64,000 nucleotides of DNA from Paenibacillus solani (GTDB lineage: Bacteria > Bacillota > Bacilli > Paenibacillales > Paenibacillaceae). Each line of letters begins with the position of its first letter. The stretch's first letter is position 1. The position numbers were made by a program, and so were the translations under genes. This document shows positions 1-8,992 of the stretch, piece by piece. A model generated the notes under the pieces. It was not told the DNA's origin. It did no database searches and worked only from the letters and a program-made list of their open reading frames with translations. Location: the NCBI RefSeq assembly GCF_001277345.1, contig NZ_LIUT01000001.1, positions 2,689,699-2,753,698 on the forward strand, read 5' to 3'.

Positions 1-77
1 GTCCGGTACAGTACCGAACTCATTTTGAGAAAGCTGCCTAATGAAATAACCGTGTCTAACTTTTGGGGGTCACTTCA
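1..77 (+). mobile_element. Right end of an IS3-family insertion sequence (partial)
   Basis: Bases 3-41 encode the tail of an IS3-type transposase. After its stop, a terminal repeat runs from 52 to 77, beginning GTGTCTAAC and ending CACTTCA. Its reverse complement starts TGAAGTGACCCC, the TG...CA style of terminus seen in the IS150 branch of IS3 elements. The left end and the target duplication lie outside the window, so completeness cannot be judged. The family call is from memory of such ends. Confidence 0.72.
3..41 (+). CDS. IS3-family transposase OrfB, C-terminal end only
   Basis: The open frame entering the window reads PVQYRTHFEKAA and stops at TAA (39-41). A (S)PVQYR tail is characteristic of the integrase-type OrfB of IS3/IS150 elements, where it follows the DDE catalytic core. 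Only twelve residues are visible, so intactness of the transposase cannot be assessed. The stop is followed directly by the element's terminal repeat, which supports the reading. Confidence 0.68.
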   Translation, partial: PVQYRTHFEKAA

Positions 78-95
78 TTAGAGGGCGGCTTTTTT
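33..95. terminator. Hairpin after the ROK kinase operon, overlapping the IS end
   Basis: GCTGCCTAATGAA (33-45) can pair with TTCATTA (74-80) plus GGGCGGC (83-89). A run of six T (90-95) follows on the plus strand, and a weaker U-rich stretch follows on the minus strand. It could end the transposase transcript and also the minus-strand operon that finishes at 160. Part of the stem lies in the IS terminus, so its present form may date from the insertion. Confidence 0.5.
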
Positions 96-159
96 GTCAC
101 TTTTCAAATGGATAACAAGAACGTACGAATGCCTAACTGTAACCTTCTCTGTACGTTAT

Positions 160-1113
160 CTATTGAAACAAGGCAGCGGCCCCTACCAGACCCACATCGT
201 CCCGCAGTTCCGCAGGTACCAGTTCATATGTCCCTAAATAGGATGGCATGACCAGCTTGTCTGTCATTTCCTTTAACTGCGGGAATAGCAAATCACCTGC
301 TCTGCTGACACCCCCGCCAATGACAATACGATCTGGGTTAAAGCTGTGTATGACGTTAACTAATCCTAGCGCCATGTAATAAATGGCACGGTCGATGACC
401 TCCACTGCAACAGGATCGTTAAGACGTTTTGCTTCAAATACATGCTTGGCGCTTACGCCGGGTTCTCCAGCAGCCAGCTCAGACATGATGCTGGACTGTG
501 TAAGCATCCGCTCGGATGCTGCAAGGCCAATGGCTGTCCCTGAAGCAAACACTTCCCAGCAGCCATGGCTGCCGCAATTGCAACGCGGACCGCTCGGATC
601 TATAATATGATGTCCAAGCTCGCCGGCAAAGGAATTGCTGCCGAGGAACAACTTGCCATCCAGGACAATGCCTGAACCGATCCCCGTGCTGAACGTCACG
701 TATACCATGTTCGTTGATCCCCTGCCAGCACCTCTGACATACTCTCCCCAGGCCGCTGCATTCGCGTCATTCAGCACCTGGACCTCGGTATGCAGATCAC
801 GTTCCATCCAAGCTTTGAGAGGAACATGAGACCACTCCGGCAGATTCGTTCCGTGAATGACGATGCCATCACGGCTGTTAACCGTTCCTGGTGAAGCCAT
901 ACCAATCCCTCGCAGCAGTCGGCCGTCAGATACTCTGCGGATCATGGATGTAATTCGGTCAACTACTTCTTCCGCAGTCTTTGCACCTGCAGTCTCCATC
1001 TGCTCTCGGTTCAGCAGCTGTCCCTCCGAATCAAAGAGCGCTGCTGCGATCTTCGTCCCCCCAAGGTCAACGCCAACCACAAATTCTTGTTGTTTATTCA
1101 ATACGGTTTGCAA
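160..1113 (-). CDS. ROK-family sugar kinase (glucokinase / N-acetylhexosamine kinase type)
   Basis: A cytoplasmic sugar kinase of about 317 residues without a DNA-binding domain. The N-terminal phosphate-binding loop reads VDLGGTKIAAA. The ROK zinc site lies in the middle (GELGHHIID, then CNCGSHGCWE), and the C-terminal adenosine region contains IVIGGGVSRAG. The likely start is TTG at 1113, preceded by AGGTGA. It is the last gene of the operon read from 11187. ROK kinases phosphorylate glucose, ManNAc, GlcNAc or similar sugars with ATP; the motifs do not show which. As the operon also opens with a ROK repressor, a sugar or sugar conjugate is the probable inducer and substrate (inference). Confidence 0.88.
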   Translation of the reverse strand: MQTVLNKQQEFVVGVDLGGTKIAAALFDSEGQLLNREQMETAGAKTAEEVVDRITSMIRRVSDGRLLRGIGMASPGTVNSRDGIVIHGTNLPEWSHVPLKAWMERDLHTEVQVLNDANAAAWGEYVRGAGRGSTNMVYVTFSTGIGSGIVLDGKLFLGSNSFAGELGHHIIDPSGPRCNCGSHGCWEVFASGTAIGLAASERMLTQSSIMSELAAGEPGVSAKHVFEAKRLNDPVAVEVIDRAIYYMALGLVNVIHSFNPDRIVIGGGVSRAGDLLFPQLKEMTDKLVMPSYLGTYELVPAELRDDVGLVGAAALFQ

Positions 1114-1148
1114 TTAATGTTCACCTGTTTCCGATAGGTTTGCTACTT

Positions 1149-1838
1149 CTATTGATGTATGCTGTCAGCCAGTGATCGCAGCTCAACCGGATCGATTGGC
1201 TTCAGTCCTGACCGACCATACCGAACGGCGGAGCCAAAATGCACTTCGCCCACACCCGTTTGGTTTATAAAATCGTGAATAATTTCCCATTTCAATCCAT
1301 TGCCGGCCAATATTTTAAGACCGCTGCCTGCAGACTGTTCCACAAGCTCCCGTATTCTAGGAATAGCCTGCGGTGCAGGTTGCGGGCCGCCTGAAGTCAA
1401 AATGCGGGTGACTGCCGGATACTTCTGCAATGTGCGCAGTCCTTCGAACTGATCCTCCAGCTCATCAAAAGCCCGATGGAATGTCACTTGCATAGCGCCG
1501 GTCCATTCCAGCATTTTAGCCAGCGATGCCTCGTCAATCTTTCCTTCTGCTGTCAGCATCCCCAGTACGACACCAGCGGCTCCAGCCTCGCGAATCGCCT
1601 TGATCTCGGCAATCATCGTGGCTATGTCATGGGAGCTGTATACAAAGGATCTGCTGTGAGGCCTTACCATGACATGAACTGGGATCGATACGGCTTTTAC
1701 TACCTCTTTAACTAGGCCGATCCCTGGTGTAAGCCCACCTTCGGTTATCGCCGTGATCAATTCCAGACGGTCTGCGCCATTCTTCTCTGCCGTGATAGCA
1801 TCTTCCACGCAGGTTGCGATAATTTCTAGCAGCATCAT
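1149..1838 (-). CDS. cutC: CutC family protein (copper homeostasis name; role uncertain)
   Basis: A TIM-barrel protein of about 229 residues and normal CutC length. It shows the family segments LLEIIATCVEDA and GADRLELI near the N-terminus, VMVRPHSRSFVYS around residue 60, VTFHRAFDE near 125 and ILTSGGPQPA near 150. An AAGGAG site lies five bases before ATG at 1838; ATG at 1835 is also possible. CutC was named for copper tolerance in E. coli, but that phenotype was later attributed to the MicL small RNA encoded in the same locus, so the protein's activity is not settled. Here it sits between an aminopeptidase and a sugar kinase, which points to carbohydrate or peptide catabolism (inference). 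Confidence 0.9.
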   Translation of the reverse strand: MMLLEIIATCVEDAITAEKNGADRLELITAITEGGLTPGIGLVKEVVKAVSIPVHVMVRPHSRSFVYSSHDIATMIAEIKAIREAGAAGVVLGMLTAEGKIDEASLAKMLEWTGAMQVTFHRAFDELEDQFEGLRTLQKYPAVTRILTSGGPQPAPQAIPRIRELVEQSAGSGLKILAGNGLKWEIIHDFINQTGVGEVHFGSAVRYGRSGLKPIDPVELRSLADSIHQ

Positions 1839-1853
1839 CGTCACTCCTTATTT

Positions 1854-3308
1854 TTAAGCATGGTGAAACTGCTTCTCCACATAATCCGCCAGCAATCGGG
1901 CTCCATATCCGGTAGCCCCGGCTGCAGAGTGAGGAAACTCACGCTTATACTGCACCGTGCCTGCCATATCGATATGCACCCATTTCATCGAATCCGCTAC
2001 AAAATGACGGATGAACAGCGCTGCCGTAATGGCCCCTGCCAGCGTTGAAGTACCGACATTTCTCAAATCTGCATAATCACTCTTAAGCTCCGAACCGTAC
2101 TCGTCCATCAGCGGCATAGGCCATAATCGCTCGCCATTACGCTCGCCGATCTCAACCAGATCAGACGTTATTTGCTGATCACCCCAGATACCCGCAATTT
2201 CCAAGCCCAGCGCGGCACCGACATTGCCTGTCAGCGTAGCGATATCAATCACTTTATCTGCGCCCAGATTGGCCGCGTGCAGCAGTGCATCTGCAATGAT
2301 CAATCGTCCTTCACCGTCCGTATTCGCGACCTGTACACTAAGACCGTTCGGATAATGAATAACGGATGAAGGAAGCATGGCATCGGGCCCCGACAAATTA
2401 TCGGCAACGGCGATTAATGCTGTAACGCGAACCTTCGCCTTTTGGGACACCAGGATATCCATAGCACCTACGACGGCTGCAGCGCCTCCCATATCCATGC
2501 GGGCATCGCTGATGTCTCTGCCAATCTTCACGTTCATGCCGCCCATATCAAAGGTTACGCCTTTGCCGATGAGCACAATATGAGGACCCTCGTTAACGGA
2601 GTTCATTCCATTATAAGATAACTCAATCATGGCGGGCTCGTATTTGCTGCCAGCACCCACAGCGAGCAATCCGCTCATCTGCCGATCAACAAGCTCTTGA
2701 CCACGGTATACATGAAGCTGAACGGGCGCCTTCTTGAAACGTTCCTCAACAACCGCAACGAACGCTTCCGGATTTAATGTTTCCGGCGACTCATTCACCA
2801 AATCTCTAGTGAGCTGTGTCCCTTCGATCCGCTTCTTCGCCGATTCCATCATGGTTTCCATATCTTCACGGGATAGACCCTGCCAATCGTCCTGTCGAAA
2901 ATTTAAGGATACGGTTTGCACATTGGCCGTAACCCCTCGATGCTTATTGAATTGATAGAGACCATATATCCAGCCCTCAACCCAAGCCTGAAACTCATCC
3001 GCCACGGAAATGGAAGATGCGCCAAGAGCGGCTGAAGTGCGGATCAGCACTGCGCTTGATTTATTTTCCTTAAGCAGCGTTCTTGCCGCTGCTGCACTTG
3101 TTCTGCGAACTTGCTCAGACGTCAAGTTCGATCGCTGTCCCATACCGGCAATGAGATCGTCGGTTTCGTCATCCGTTCGGCCATAAAACCATGTCAACAC
3201 CTGGCTTTTCTTCCGGGAGTCCTTTAAGCGGAATGGTGTCTCTTCGCCCTCATATACCGCATAAATCGAAGTTTCCATCGAATGAGCTTCATCGATTGTT
3301 ATTTTCAT
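1854..3308 (-). CDS. Leucyl aminopeptidase family protein (M17)
   Basis: A two-metal cytoplasmic aminopeptidase of 484 residues, close to the usual 480-500. The C-terminal catalytic domain carries GKGVTFDMGGMNVK (lysine and aspartate metal ligands), ARMDMGGAAAVVGAM, and the signature NTDGEGRLIIADAL. The usual NTDAEGRL has Ala where this has Gly. The N-terminal domain is less conserved. It lies between the ABC ATPase genes and cutC in the same transcription unit. The likely job is to remove N-terminal residues from peptides imported by the adjacent transporter. Confidence 0.9.
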   Translation of the reverse strand: MKITIDEAHSMETSIYAVYEGEETPFRLKDSRKKSQVLTWFYGRTDDETDDLIAGMGQRSNLTSEQVRRTSAAAARTLLKENKSSAVLIRTSAALGASSISVADEFQAWVEGWIYGLYQFNKHRGVTANVQTVSLNFRQDDWQGLSREDMETMMESAKKRIEGTQLTRDLVNESPETLNPEAFVAVVEERFKKAPVQLHVYRGQELVDRQMSGLLAVGAGSKYEPAMIELSYNGMNSVNEGPHIVLIGKGVTFDMGGMNVKIGRDISDARMDMGGAAAVVGAMDILVSQKAKVRVTALIAVADNLSGPDAMLPSSVIHYPNGLSVQVANTDGEGRLIIADALLHAANLGADKVIDIATLTGNVGAALGLEIAGIWGDQQITSDLVEIGERNGERLWPMPLMDEYGSELKSDYADLRNVGTSTLAGAITAALFIRHFVADSMKWVHIDMAGTVQYKREFPHSAAGATGYGARLLADYVEKQFHHA

Positions 3309-3349
3309 TTCGAGCGCTTCCCTTCTTCATCAGACCATCCAAGAGCCTG

Positions 3350-4339
3350 TTAAGCTTTTTTCATGATCTCTTCGTCATATAAATGGCAAGCTACCTGATG
3401 TCCCGGCTCAATCTCACGGAAAACAGGGGTAATCTGCTTGCATACTTCCATGCAGGAAGGACAACGAGTATGGAAACGGCAGCCTGTTGGCGGATTTACC
3501 GGACTCGGCAGATCCCCTGTCAGAATGATCCGCTCCTTCTTCTGCTTTGGATCCGGTACGGGCACCGAAGACAGAAGTGCCTGTGTATATGGATGCAGTG
3601 GACGTTCATAGAGTGTATCTTTATCAGCCGTCTCCACCAATGCGCCCAAATACATAACGCCGATCCGGTCGCTTATATGCTCAACGACGCTGAGATCGTG
3701 AGAAATGAACAGATAAGTTAGCCCGTATTCTTCCTGAAGATCCTGCAGCAGGTTCAGCACCTGAGATTGGATAGACACATCCAGAGCCGATACAGGCTCA
3801 TCAGCAACAATCAGATTTGGACGAACGGACAAGGCTCTTGCGATCCCGATCCGCTGACGCTGTCCGCCGCTGAATTCATGGGCATAACGCTCAGCGTGAA
3901 AGCTGTTTAAGCCTACCGTCTCCAGCAGCTCGCAAGCCAGCTTGTCCCGCTCCTTGGTACTCAACTTGGTATGAATAAGCAGCGGCTCGGCTACCAGCTC
4001 CTTAACCTTCATCCTCGGATTCAGGGAAGCATAAGGATCCTGGAAGACCATCTGCATATTTTTACGCAGCGGACGCATCTGATTCTCATTGTATCCACTG
4101 ATATCAGTCCCATTAAAAAGAACCTCGCCGCTGTTGGGTGTCAATAGACGGGTCACCAAACGTCCGGTCGTCGATTTACCGCAGCCGCTTTCGCCAACCA
4201 GGCTGAAGGTTTCACCCTTATGGATGGCGAAGGAGATTCCGTCCACGGCGCGAAGCTGCTTGGTCGTACCGAAGAAACCTTTTTTTATCGTGAATGATTT
4301 CTGCAAATTCTTTACTTCTAATAAAGGCGTTTCGTTCAT
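3350..4339 (-). CDS. Peptide ABC transporter ATP-binding protein (OppF/DppF type)
   Basis: An ATPase subunit of 329 residues. It has Walker [11 protein letters not shown]-loop [14 protein letters not shown], signature [15 protein letters not shown], Walker [13 protein letters not shown] and the switch-histidine region LFISHDLS. The C-terminal oligopeptide-type extension includes the cysteine-bearing segment [14 protein letters not shown]. The start overlaps the stop of the preceding ATPase gene by four bases (ATGA), implying coupled translation. In the E. coli Gsi importer the two ATPase halves are fused as GsiA; here they are two genes. It energises import through the GsiC/GsiD-like permeases. 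Confidence 0.93.
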   Translation of the reverse strand: MNETPLLEVKNLQKSFTIKKGFFGTTKQLRAVDGISFAIHKGETFSLVGESGCGKSTTGRLVTRLLTPNSGEVLFNGTDISGYNENQMRPLRKNMQMVFQDPYASLNPRMKVKELVAEPLLIHTKLSTKERDKLACELLETVGLNSFHAERYAHEFSGGQRQRIGIARALSVRPNLIVADEPVSALDVSIQSQVLNLLQDLQEEYGLTYLFISHDLSVVEHISDRIGVMYLGALVETADKDTLYERPLHPYTQALLSSVPVPDPKQKKERIILTGDLPSPVNPPTGCRFHTRCPSCMEVCKQITPVFREIEPGHQVACHLYDEEIMKKA

Positions 4340-5340
4340 GCGGTTTCTCCTCCCTTCGAGTGACCTTCTTGTGTCAGCCAGCAGCGGCTCTTACGCTGCT
4401 CATCATGTGCTACCGGAAGAAGCTCCGGCTCTTGCGATAAGCACTGCTCCATCACATACGGACATCGTGGAGCGAATTTACAACCTTTTGGCATATTCCG
4501 TAAATCCGGCACATTACCTGGGATGGACTCCAAACGGCGTACCTTTTGTCTAAGCTTCGGCACCGAACTGATAAGTCCCTTCGTATACGGATGCTGAGGA
4601 TTCTCAAATAGCTCTTCCACCGTTGCCTCTTCCACAACTCGGCCCGCATACATAACGACCACCCGGTCGCACATTTCAGCCACGACCCCAAGGTCATGCG
4701 TAATAAGCAGCATACCCATTTCTTGCTCTGTCTTCAGACGATTCATCAAGTCCAAGATTTGAGCCTGAATTGTAACATCCAGGGCGGTGGTGGGTTCATC
4801 GGCAATCAGCAGCTTCGGATTGCAGGACATCGCCATCGCGATCATAACCCGCTGCCGCATTCCCCCTGACAATTGATGCGGATAGTCATCCACGACCTCA
4901 TCCGCTCTCGGAATGCCTACAAGCTTAAGAGAATCGATAGCATGCTGGCGCGCCTTCTTCCGGCTGTAACTCAAATGAAGCATAATCGACTCTTCCAGCT
5001 GTTTGCCGATACGAAGAACCGGATTCAGCGAGGTCATCGGCTCCTGGAAGATCATAGCCAGCTCGTTTCCGCGATAGCGGCGCATTTCTTTTTCCGACAT
5101 TTGCACAAGATCCTTGCCCTCAAAGCTTACTGAGCCTCCGGAAATTCTGCCGGGCGTATCTTTAAGCAGCCTCATGATGGACAGGGAGGTCACGCTTTTG
5201 CCACAACCGGATTCACCCACGAGCCCAAGCACTTCGCCTTTATTGATGTGAAAGTCGACTCCAGCTACGGCAAGCACTGATGATCCATCGCGTTTGAATT
5301 CGGTTTTAAGACCTTTTACTTCAAGCAATGTTTGCGTCAC
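4336..5340 (-). CDS. Peptide ABC transporter ATP-binding protein (OppD/DppD type)
   Basis: An ATPase subunit of 334 residues, partner of the OppF-type protein encoded next. Motifs are Walker [13 protein letters not shown]-loop [11 protein letters not shown], signature [14 protein letters not shown], Walker [13 protein letters not shown] and [10 protein letters not shown]. The C-terminal extension carries [14 protein letters not shown]. The start is GTG at 5340, preceded by a G-rich site (AGGGGGG). It follows the permease gene by 15 bases, so the four membrane and ATPase genes form a tight block. Confidence 0.93.
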   Translation of the reverse strand: MTQTLLEVKGLKTEFKRDGSSVLAVAGVDFHINKGEVLGLVGESGCGKSVTSLSIMRLLKDTPGRISGGSVSFEGKDLVQMSEKEMRRYRGNELAMIFQEPMTSLNPVLRIGKQLEESIMLHLSYSRKKARQHAIDSLKLVGIPRADEVVDDYPHQLSGGMRQRVMIAMAMSCNPKLLIADEPTTALDVTIQAQILDLMNRLKTEQEMGMLLITHDLGVVAEMCDRVVVMYAGRVVEEATVEELFENPQHPYTKGLISSVPKLRQKVRRLESIPGNVPDLRNMPKGCKFAPRCPYVMEQCLSQEPELLPVAHDEQRKSRCWLTQEGHSKGGETA

Positions 5341-5355
5341 GATCTATCCCCCCTA

Positions 5356-6264
5356 CTAGTTTTTCGTTTTCGGATCCAGGGCATCGTTCAGTCCGTCACC
5401 GATCAGGTTGAATGCAAGCACGGTCAGGAATATTAATAAGCCCGGGTAGTACACAATATGAGGTGCAATACTCAAGTAATCGCGTCCCATACTAAGCATG
5501 GCGCCCCAGTCCGGTTCCGTAGCCTTCGCTCCAAGTCCGAGGAAGCTTAAGGATGAAGCTGCCAGAATAGCGCCGCCGATTCTCATCGATACGTTGACAA
5601 TGATGCTCGGTATCGTCTCAGGGAAAATATGCTTCCATATTATCCGGTTATGTTTGGCCCCCATCGATCTCGCAGCTTCTACATATAGAGACTCCTTGGA
5701 AGAGAGCGTCACACTTCGTATGATTCTGGCAAAGGACGGTGTGCCGAAGACGGCAACCGCGATAACGACATTGGATAAGCCCGGTCCCAGGATCGCCACG
5801 ATGCCGATCGCAAGCAGCAGGTCCGGGAACGAGAACATCACGTCGCTGCCCCGCATAATGAGACGATCAATCCATCCGCCATAGTAACCGCTGATCAGGC
5901 CGAGAATCGTTCCAAGAAATGCGGAGATAAATACGGCGCTTAGGCTGACCACCATCGTCAATCTGGTTCCATCAATCAAACGGCTCAGAATGTCACGGCC
6001 ATACTCGTCCGTACCTGCCCAGTGGGCAGCCGATGGGCCTTGCATCATTGCATCATAATTCGGCTCATTCGGCGGATACGGAACGATATGCGGTCCAATT
6101 ACCGCGAGCACTAACAATAATAGAATAAATCCGCTAGATATAACGGCAAGCTTTTGCTTCATAAATTTGGACATAAACGCTCTAAATTTACCCGTTGCCG
6201 GACTCTTTGCAAGCGTATCCTCCGGTACGGAGGAATGGACCGTCACTGTTGAATTATCACTCAT
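5356..6264 (-). CDS. gsiD: Glutathione/peptide ABC permease (GsiD/DppC type)
   Basis: An inner-membrane permease of 302 residues. The N-terminal OppC-type segment precedes a first helix near residues 37-60, with about six helices overall. The ATPase-contacting EAA loop is EAARSMGAKHNRIIWKHIFP near residue 195. The protein ends ALDPKTKN, usual for this subfamily. AGGAGGGGGAAGCC precedes the ATG. It pairs with the GsiC-like permease 12 bases upstream. Substrate is inferred from the operon, not from the permease. Confidence 0.88.
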   Translation of the reverse strand: MSDNSTVTVHSSVPEDTLAKSPATGKFRAFMSKFMKQKLAVISSGFILLLLVLAVIGPHIVPYPPNEPNYDAMMQGPSAAHWAGTDEYGRDILSRLIDGTRLTMVVSLSAVFISAFLGTILGLISGYYGGWIDRLIMRGSDVMFSFPDLLLAIGIVAILGPGLSNVVIAVAVFGTPSFARIIRSVTLSSKESLYVEAARSMGAKHNRIIWKHIFPETIPSIIVNVSMRIGGAILAASSLSFLGLGAKATEPDWGAMLSMGRDYLSIAPHIVYYPGLLIFLTVLAFNLIGDGLNDALDPKTKN

Positions 6265-6276
6265 GGCTTCCCCCTC

Positions 6277-7203
6277 CTATTTCGATGCATACCGGATTTT
6301 TGGATTCAGTACACCGTACAGTAAATCAACAATCAGGTTTATCAAGATAAATTCGGCTGCGAACAGAAGCAGCAGTGCTTGAATAACGGTATAATCGCGG
6401 AATCCAATCGAATCTATCAAAAGACGACCCATGCCGGGAATACTGAATACCGTCTCAACCATAACCGAACCGCCCAGCAAGAAGCCGAACTGCAGCCCGG
6501 CGACGGTTACAACCTGGATCAAGGAGTTGCGGAGCGCGTGTCTTCCGACTACGACGAATTCTCGCAGACCCTTCGCACGTCCCGTCCGGACATAATCCTC
6601 ACGCATGGTCTCCAGCATTGAAGTACGGGAATACCTGGCCAGCATGGACATAATCCCGGCTCCCAATGTAAAGGAAGGAAGGATATAGGATTGCCAGCTA
6701 TCGACGCCGCCTGTCGGGAACCATCCCAGCTCGACGGAGAAAATTTGAATAAGTACGAGTCCCAGCCAGAAGCCCGGCAGAGAAATACCGGATATCGCAG
6801 TCAACATCCCGATATAGTCTGGCCATTTACCGCGATTGACGGCAGATATGATACCAATGACAAGACCAATGACCAGAGCCCAACCAAGACTTGTAAAGGT
6901 CAGTATAATGGTCGGAAGAAATCGGCTTGCCAGCATGTCCGTCACCGGCAGACCAGAAGTAACGGATACACCCAAGTCACCCTTCAACAGATCACCCATG
7001 TAGTTCACATACTGCTGCCATAACGGCAAGTTCAAGCCCAGCTGCTCTCGAATCCCGTTGATCTCCTCAAGGGTGGCATCCTTACCTGCAACTAATCGTG
7101 CCGGATCTCCAGGAATCAGGTGAATAAACATAAATACAAGGATGGATACAACAAACAACAGCGGGATAACACCCAGCAGCCTTTGAATTGCATATCTTCC
7201 CAA
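6277..7203 (-). CDS. gsiC: Glutathione/peptide ABC permease (GsiC/DppB type)
   Basis: A membrane permease of 308 residues that closely recalls E. coli GsiC from memory. Shared segments include the first helix followed by IPGDPARLVAG, a central ISLPGFWLGLVLIQIFSVE, and AGLQFGFLLGGSVMVE. The EAA-like loop is VRTGRAKGLREFVVVGRHAL. The start is TTG at 7203, eight bases after AAAGGAGG. The gene is separated from its binding-protein gene by a hairpin at 7247-7279, a common way to make more binding protein than permease. Confidence 0.9.
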   Translation of the reverse strand: MGRYAIQRLLGVIPLLFVVSILVFMFIHLIPGDPARLVAGKDATLEEINGIREQLGLNLPLWQQYVNYMGDLLKGDLGVSVTSGLPVTDMLASRFLPTIILTFTSLGWALVIGLVIGIISAVNRGKWPDYIGMLTAISGISLPGFWLGLVLIQIFSVELGWFPTGGVDSWQSYILPSFTLGAGIMSMLARYSRTSMLETMREDYVRTGRAKGLREFVVVGRHALRNSLIQVVTVAGLQFGFLLGGSVMVETVFSIPGMGRLLIDSIGFRDYTVIQALLLLFAAEFILINLIVDLLYGVLNPKIRYASK

Positions 7204-7246
7204 AGGATGTGCCTCCTTTCAACATGCCAGCTTATTAAAATAAGAC

Positions 7247-7279
7247 GGGCCGCTTCCTTAATGATTCAAGAGGCGGCCC
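7247..7279 (-). terminator. Intra-operon hairpin between binding-protein and permease genes
   Basis: GGGCCGC (7247-7253) pairs with GCGGCCC (7273-7279), with partial extension of the stem inward. On the minus strand a moderately U-rich stretch (GTCTTATTTT) follows. Its place directly after the solute-binding protein gene suggests partial termination or 3' stabilisation of that message. Confidence 0.6.
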
Positions 7280-7318
7280 ACCACAAGGTATACGTTTAGC
7301 AAGCTCTTCGCTGCCTGA

Positions 7319-8905
7319 TTATTTCACTTCTGCGTCGATCACGCTGATCGATCCGTCCGGCAATGCCTTAACACCTTCCAGATAAGCACGTTTGCCTGTG
7401 ATAACCTGATCTACACCCAGGAATGCCCATGGAGCATCTTCCCAGATTTGTTTTTGGATGTTGGCATAAATTTCGTTAGCATCTTCAGCTTTCACGGATG
7501 CGTTGGCATCCTTGATCCATTGGTCTACATTGTCGTTCTTGTAATAAGCCGTATTGGCACCAGCTGGCGGGAAGAACTCACTGCTGAACAGACCTTTTGT
7601 TGCGCCGTCAGCATCGCCTGATGATGGGGACCAGCTTACATACCACATTTGAATTTTTGCATTTTCTGGCGTAGCCGAGTTGATCTGGTCGGACAAGGTT
7701 GCACCTTCCATCGATTTCACATCGACTTTGATTCCAACAAGAGCCAGCTGCTGTGCAAAGAACTGCATGCCTTTGATCGATTCGGAATCGTTCTCGCCCC
7801 ACAGCTCGGCTTCAAATCCGTCCGGATACCCAGCCTCTGCCAGAAGGGATTTCGCTTTCTCCACATCATAATCATAACCGGATTGCTCAGAATAGTACTG
7901 TGTCATGGAGGACATGGATGAAGTCAGTTTCGAACCCAATCCGGATTTAACAACTTTAATGTAAGCATCCTTATCGATAGCATAGTTGATCGCTTGGCGA
8001 ACTTTGAGATCATCATATGGCTTCTTCATTGTATTGAGCGTGACATAACGAACGATAGTGGAATCGATTTTGTCGATGACGATATTGGAATCGCCTTCCA
8101 CATCAGATACTTGTTCGGTCGGCATAGGATAGATGAAATCCGCTTCGCCTGTTTTCAGCATCGCAATACGGGAACCGTTCTCCGGTACCGGTTTGAATGT
8201 AATGCTGTCTACCTTCGGCAGTCCTTCTTGCCAATATTCTTCGTTCTTCACTACGACCAGACGGTCGCCTTGAACCCACTCTTTGAACTTGTAAGCTCCT
8301 GTACCCACAGGATCTTTCGTGATATCCGCGCTTTCCTTAAGCGCCTTCGGACTGATCATCAGTGCCATGGCTGCTTTATTCAAGAAAGCGTTATATGGTT
8401 GGCTAAGGGTGAACACAACCGTGTGCTCGTCCGGTGCTTGAACATCGGCAACGGTCGCGAAGCTCTTACGCATCCGCAGGTTATTCTCTTCATTCATGAT
8501 GCGTTCCATATTGATTTTTACGGCTTCAGCATTGAATTCTGTTCCGTCATGAAACTTAACGTTCTTGCGCAGATTGAATGTATACGTCAGTCCGTCATCA
8601 CTGATGGTGTAGTCTTCAGCCAATACAGGAACAAGTTCCATCTTATCGTTGAAGCCCATCAAACCTTCGTACATCGTGCGAGCTCCGGAAATGGAATGCG
8701 TATCGCCCGCATTGTGAGGATCCAGTGTAATGAAGTTGGCGTTAATCGCAATGACAATATCTTTATTGTTCTTCGTTACCGGCTTGGATTCCCCGCCGCC
8801 TTCACTTGCACCTTTGCCGCCTCCGCTGTTTCCACAGCCTGCAGCAACAATCGTAAATGCGAGCAGCAGCATGAGCAGTGACCATGTTCTACCTTTGAAT
8901 CTCAT
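7319..8905 (-). CDS. gsiB: Glutathione/peptide ABC transporter substrate-binding lipoprotein (GsiB type)
   Basis: An exported lipoprotein of 528 residues. The signal peptide ends in a lipobox (VAAGCGN, Cys near 24), followed by a Gly/Ser/Lys linker. The SBP_bac_5 fold starts near residue 50. The regions ITLDPHNAGDTHSIS, PKVDSITFKPVPENGSR and GEADFIYPMPTEQ recall E. coli GsiB more than OppA or DppA. AAAGGGGG precedes the ATG. It captures the substrate outside the membrane for the GsiC/GsiD-like permeases. Glutathione, gamma-glutamyl or isoaspartyl peptides are plausible ligands; this is inference. Confidence 0.9.
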   Translation of the reverse strand: MRFKGRTWSLLMLLLAFTIVAAGCGNSGGGKGASEGGGESKPVTKNNKDIVIAINANFITLDPHNAGDTHSISGARTMYEGLMGFNDKMELVPVLAEDYTISDDGLTYTFNLRKNVKFHDGTEFNAEAVKINMERIMNEENNLRMRKSFATVADVQAPDEHTVVFTLSQPYNAFLNKAAMALMISPKALKESADITKDPVGTGAYKFKEWVQGDRLVVVKNEEYWQEGLPKVDSITFKPVPENGSRIAMLKTGEADFIYPMPTEQVSDVEGDSNIVIDKIDSTIVRYVTLNTMKKPYDDLKVRQAINYAIDKDAYIKVVKSGLGSKLTSSMSSMTQYYSEQSGYDYDVEKAKSLLAEAGYPDGFEAELWGENDSESIKGMQFFAQQLALVGIKVDVKSMEGATLSDQINSATPENAKIQMWYVSWSPSSGDADGATKGLFSSEFFPPAGANTAYYKNDNVDQWIKDANASVKAEDANEIYANIQKQIWEDAPWAFLGVDQVITGKRAYLEGVKALPDGSISVIDAEVK

Positions 8906-8992
8906 GGTTGATTTTCCCCCTTTGATGTGTAAGTATCTATAGATTCACTCGCCGCTTCAGCATTCTGCCTACAGCCTTGAGTTCCTCACAGC

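Noticed and set aside
7994..8881. A 295-residue plus-strand open frame opposite gsiB
   Set aside because: It is fully antisense to a clear lipoprotein gene, has no ribosome site and an improbable His/Arg/Phe-rich composition.
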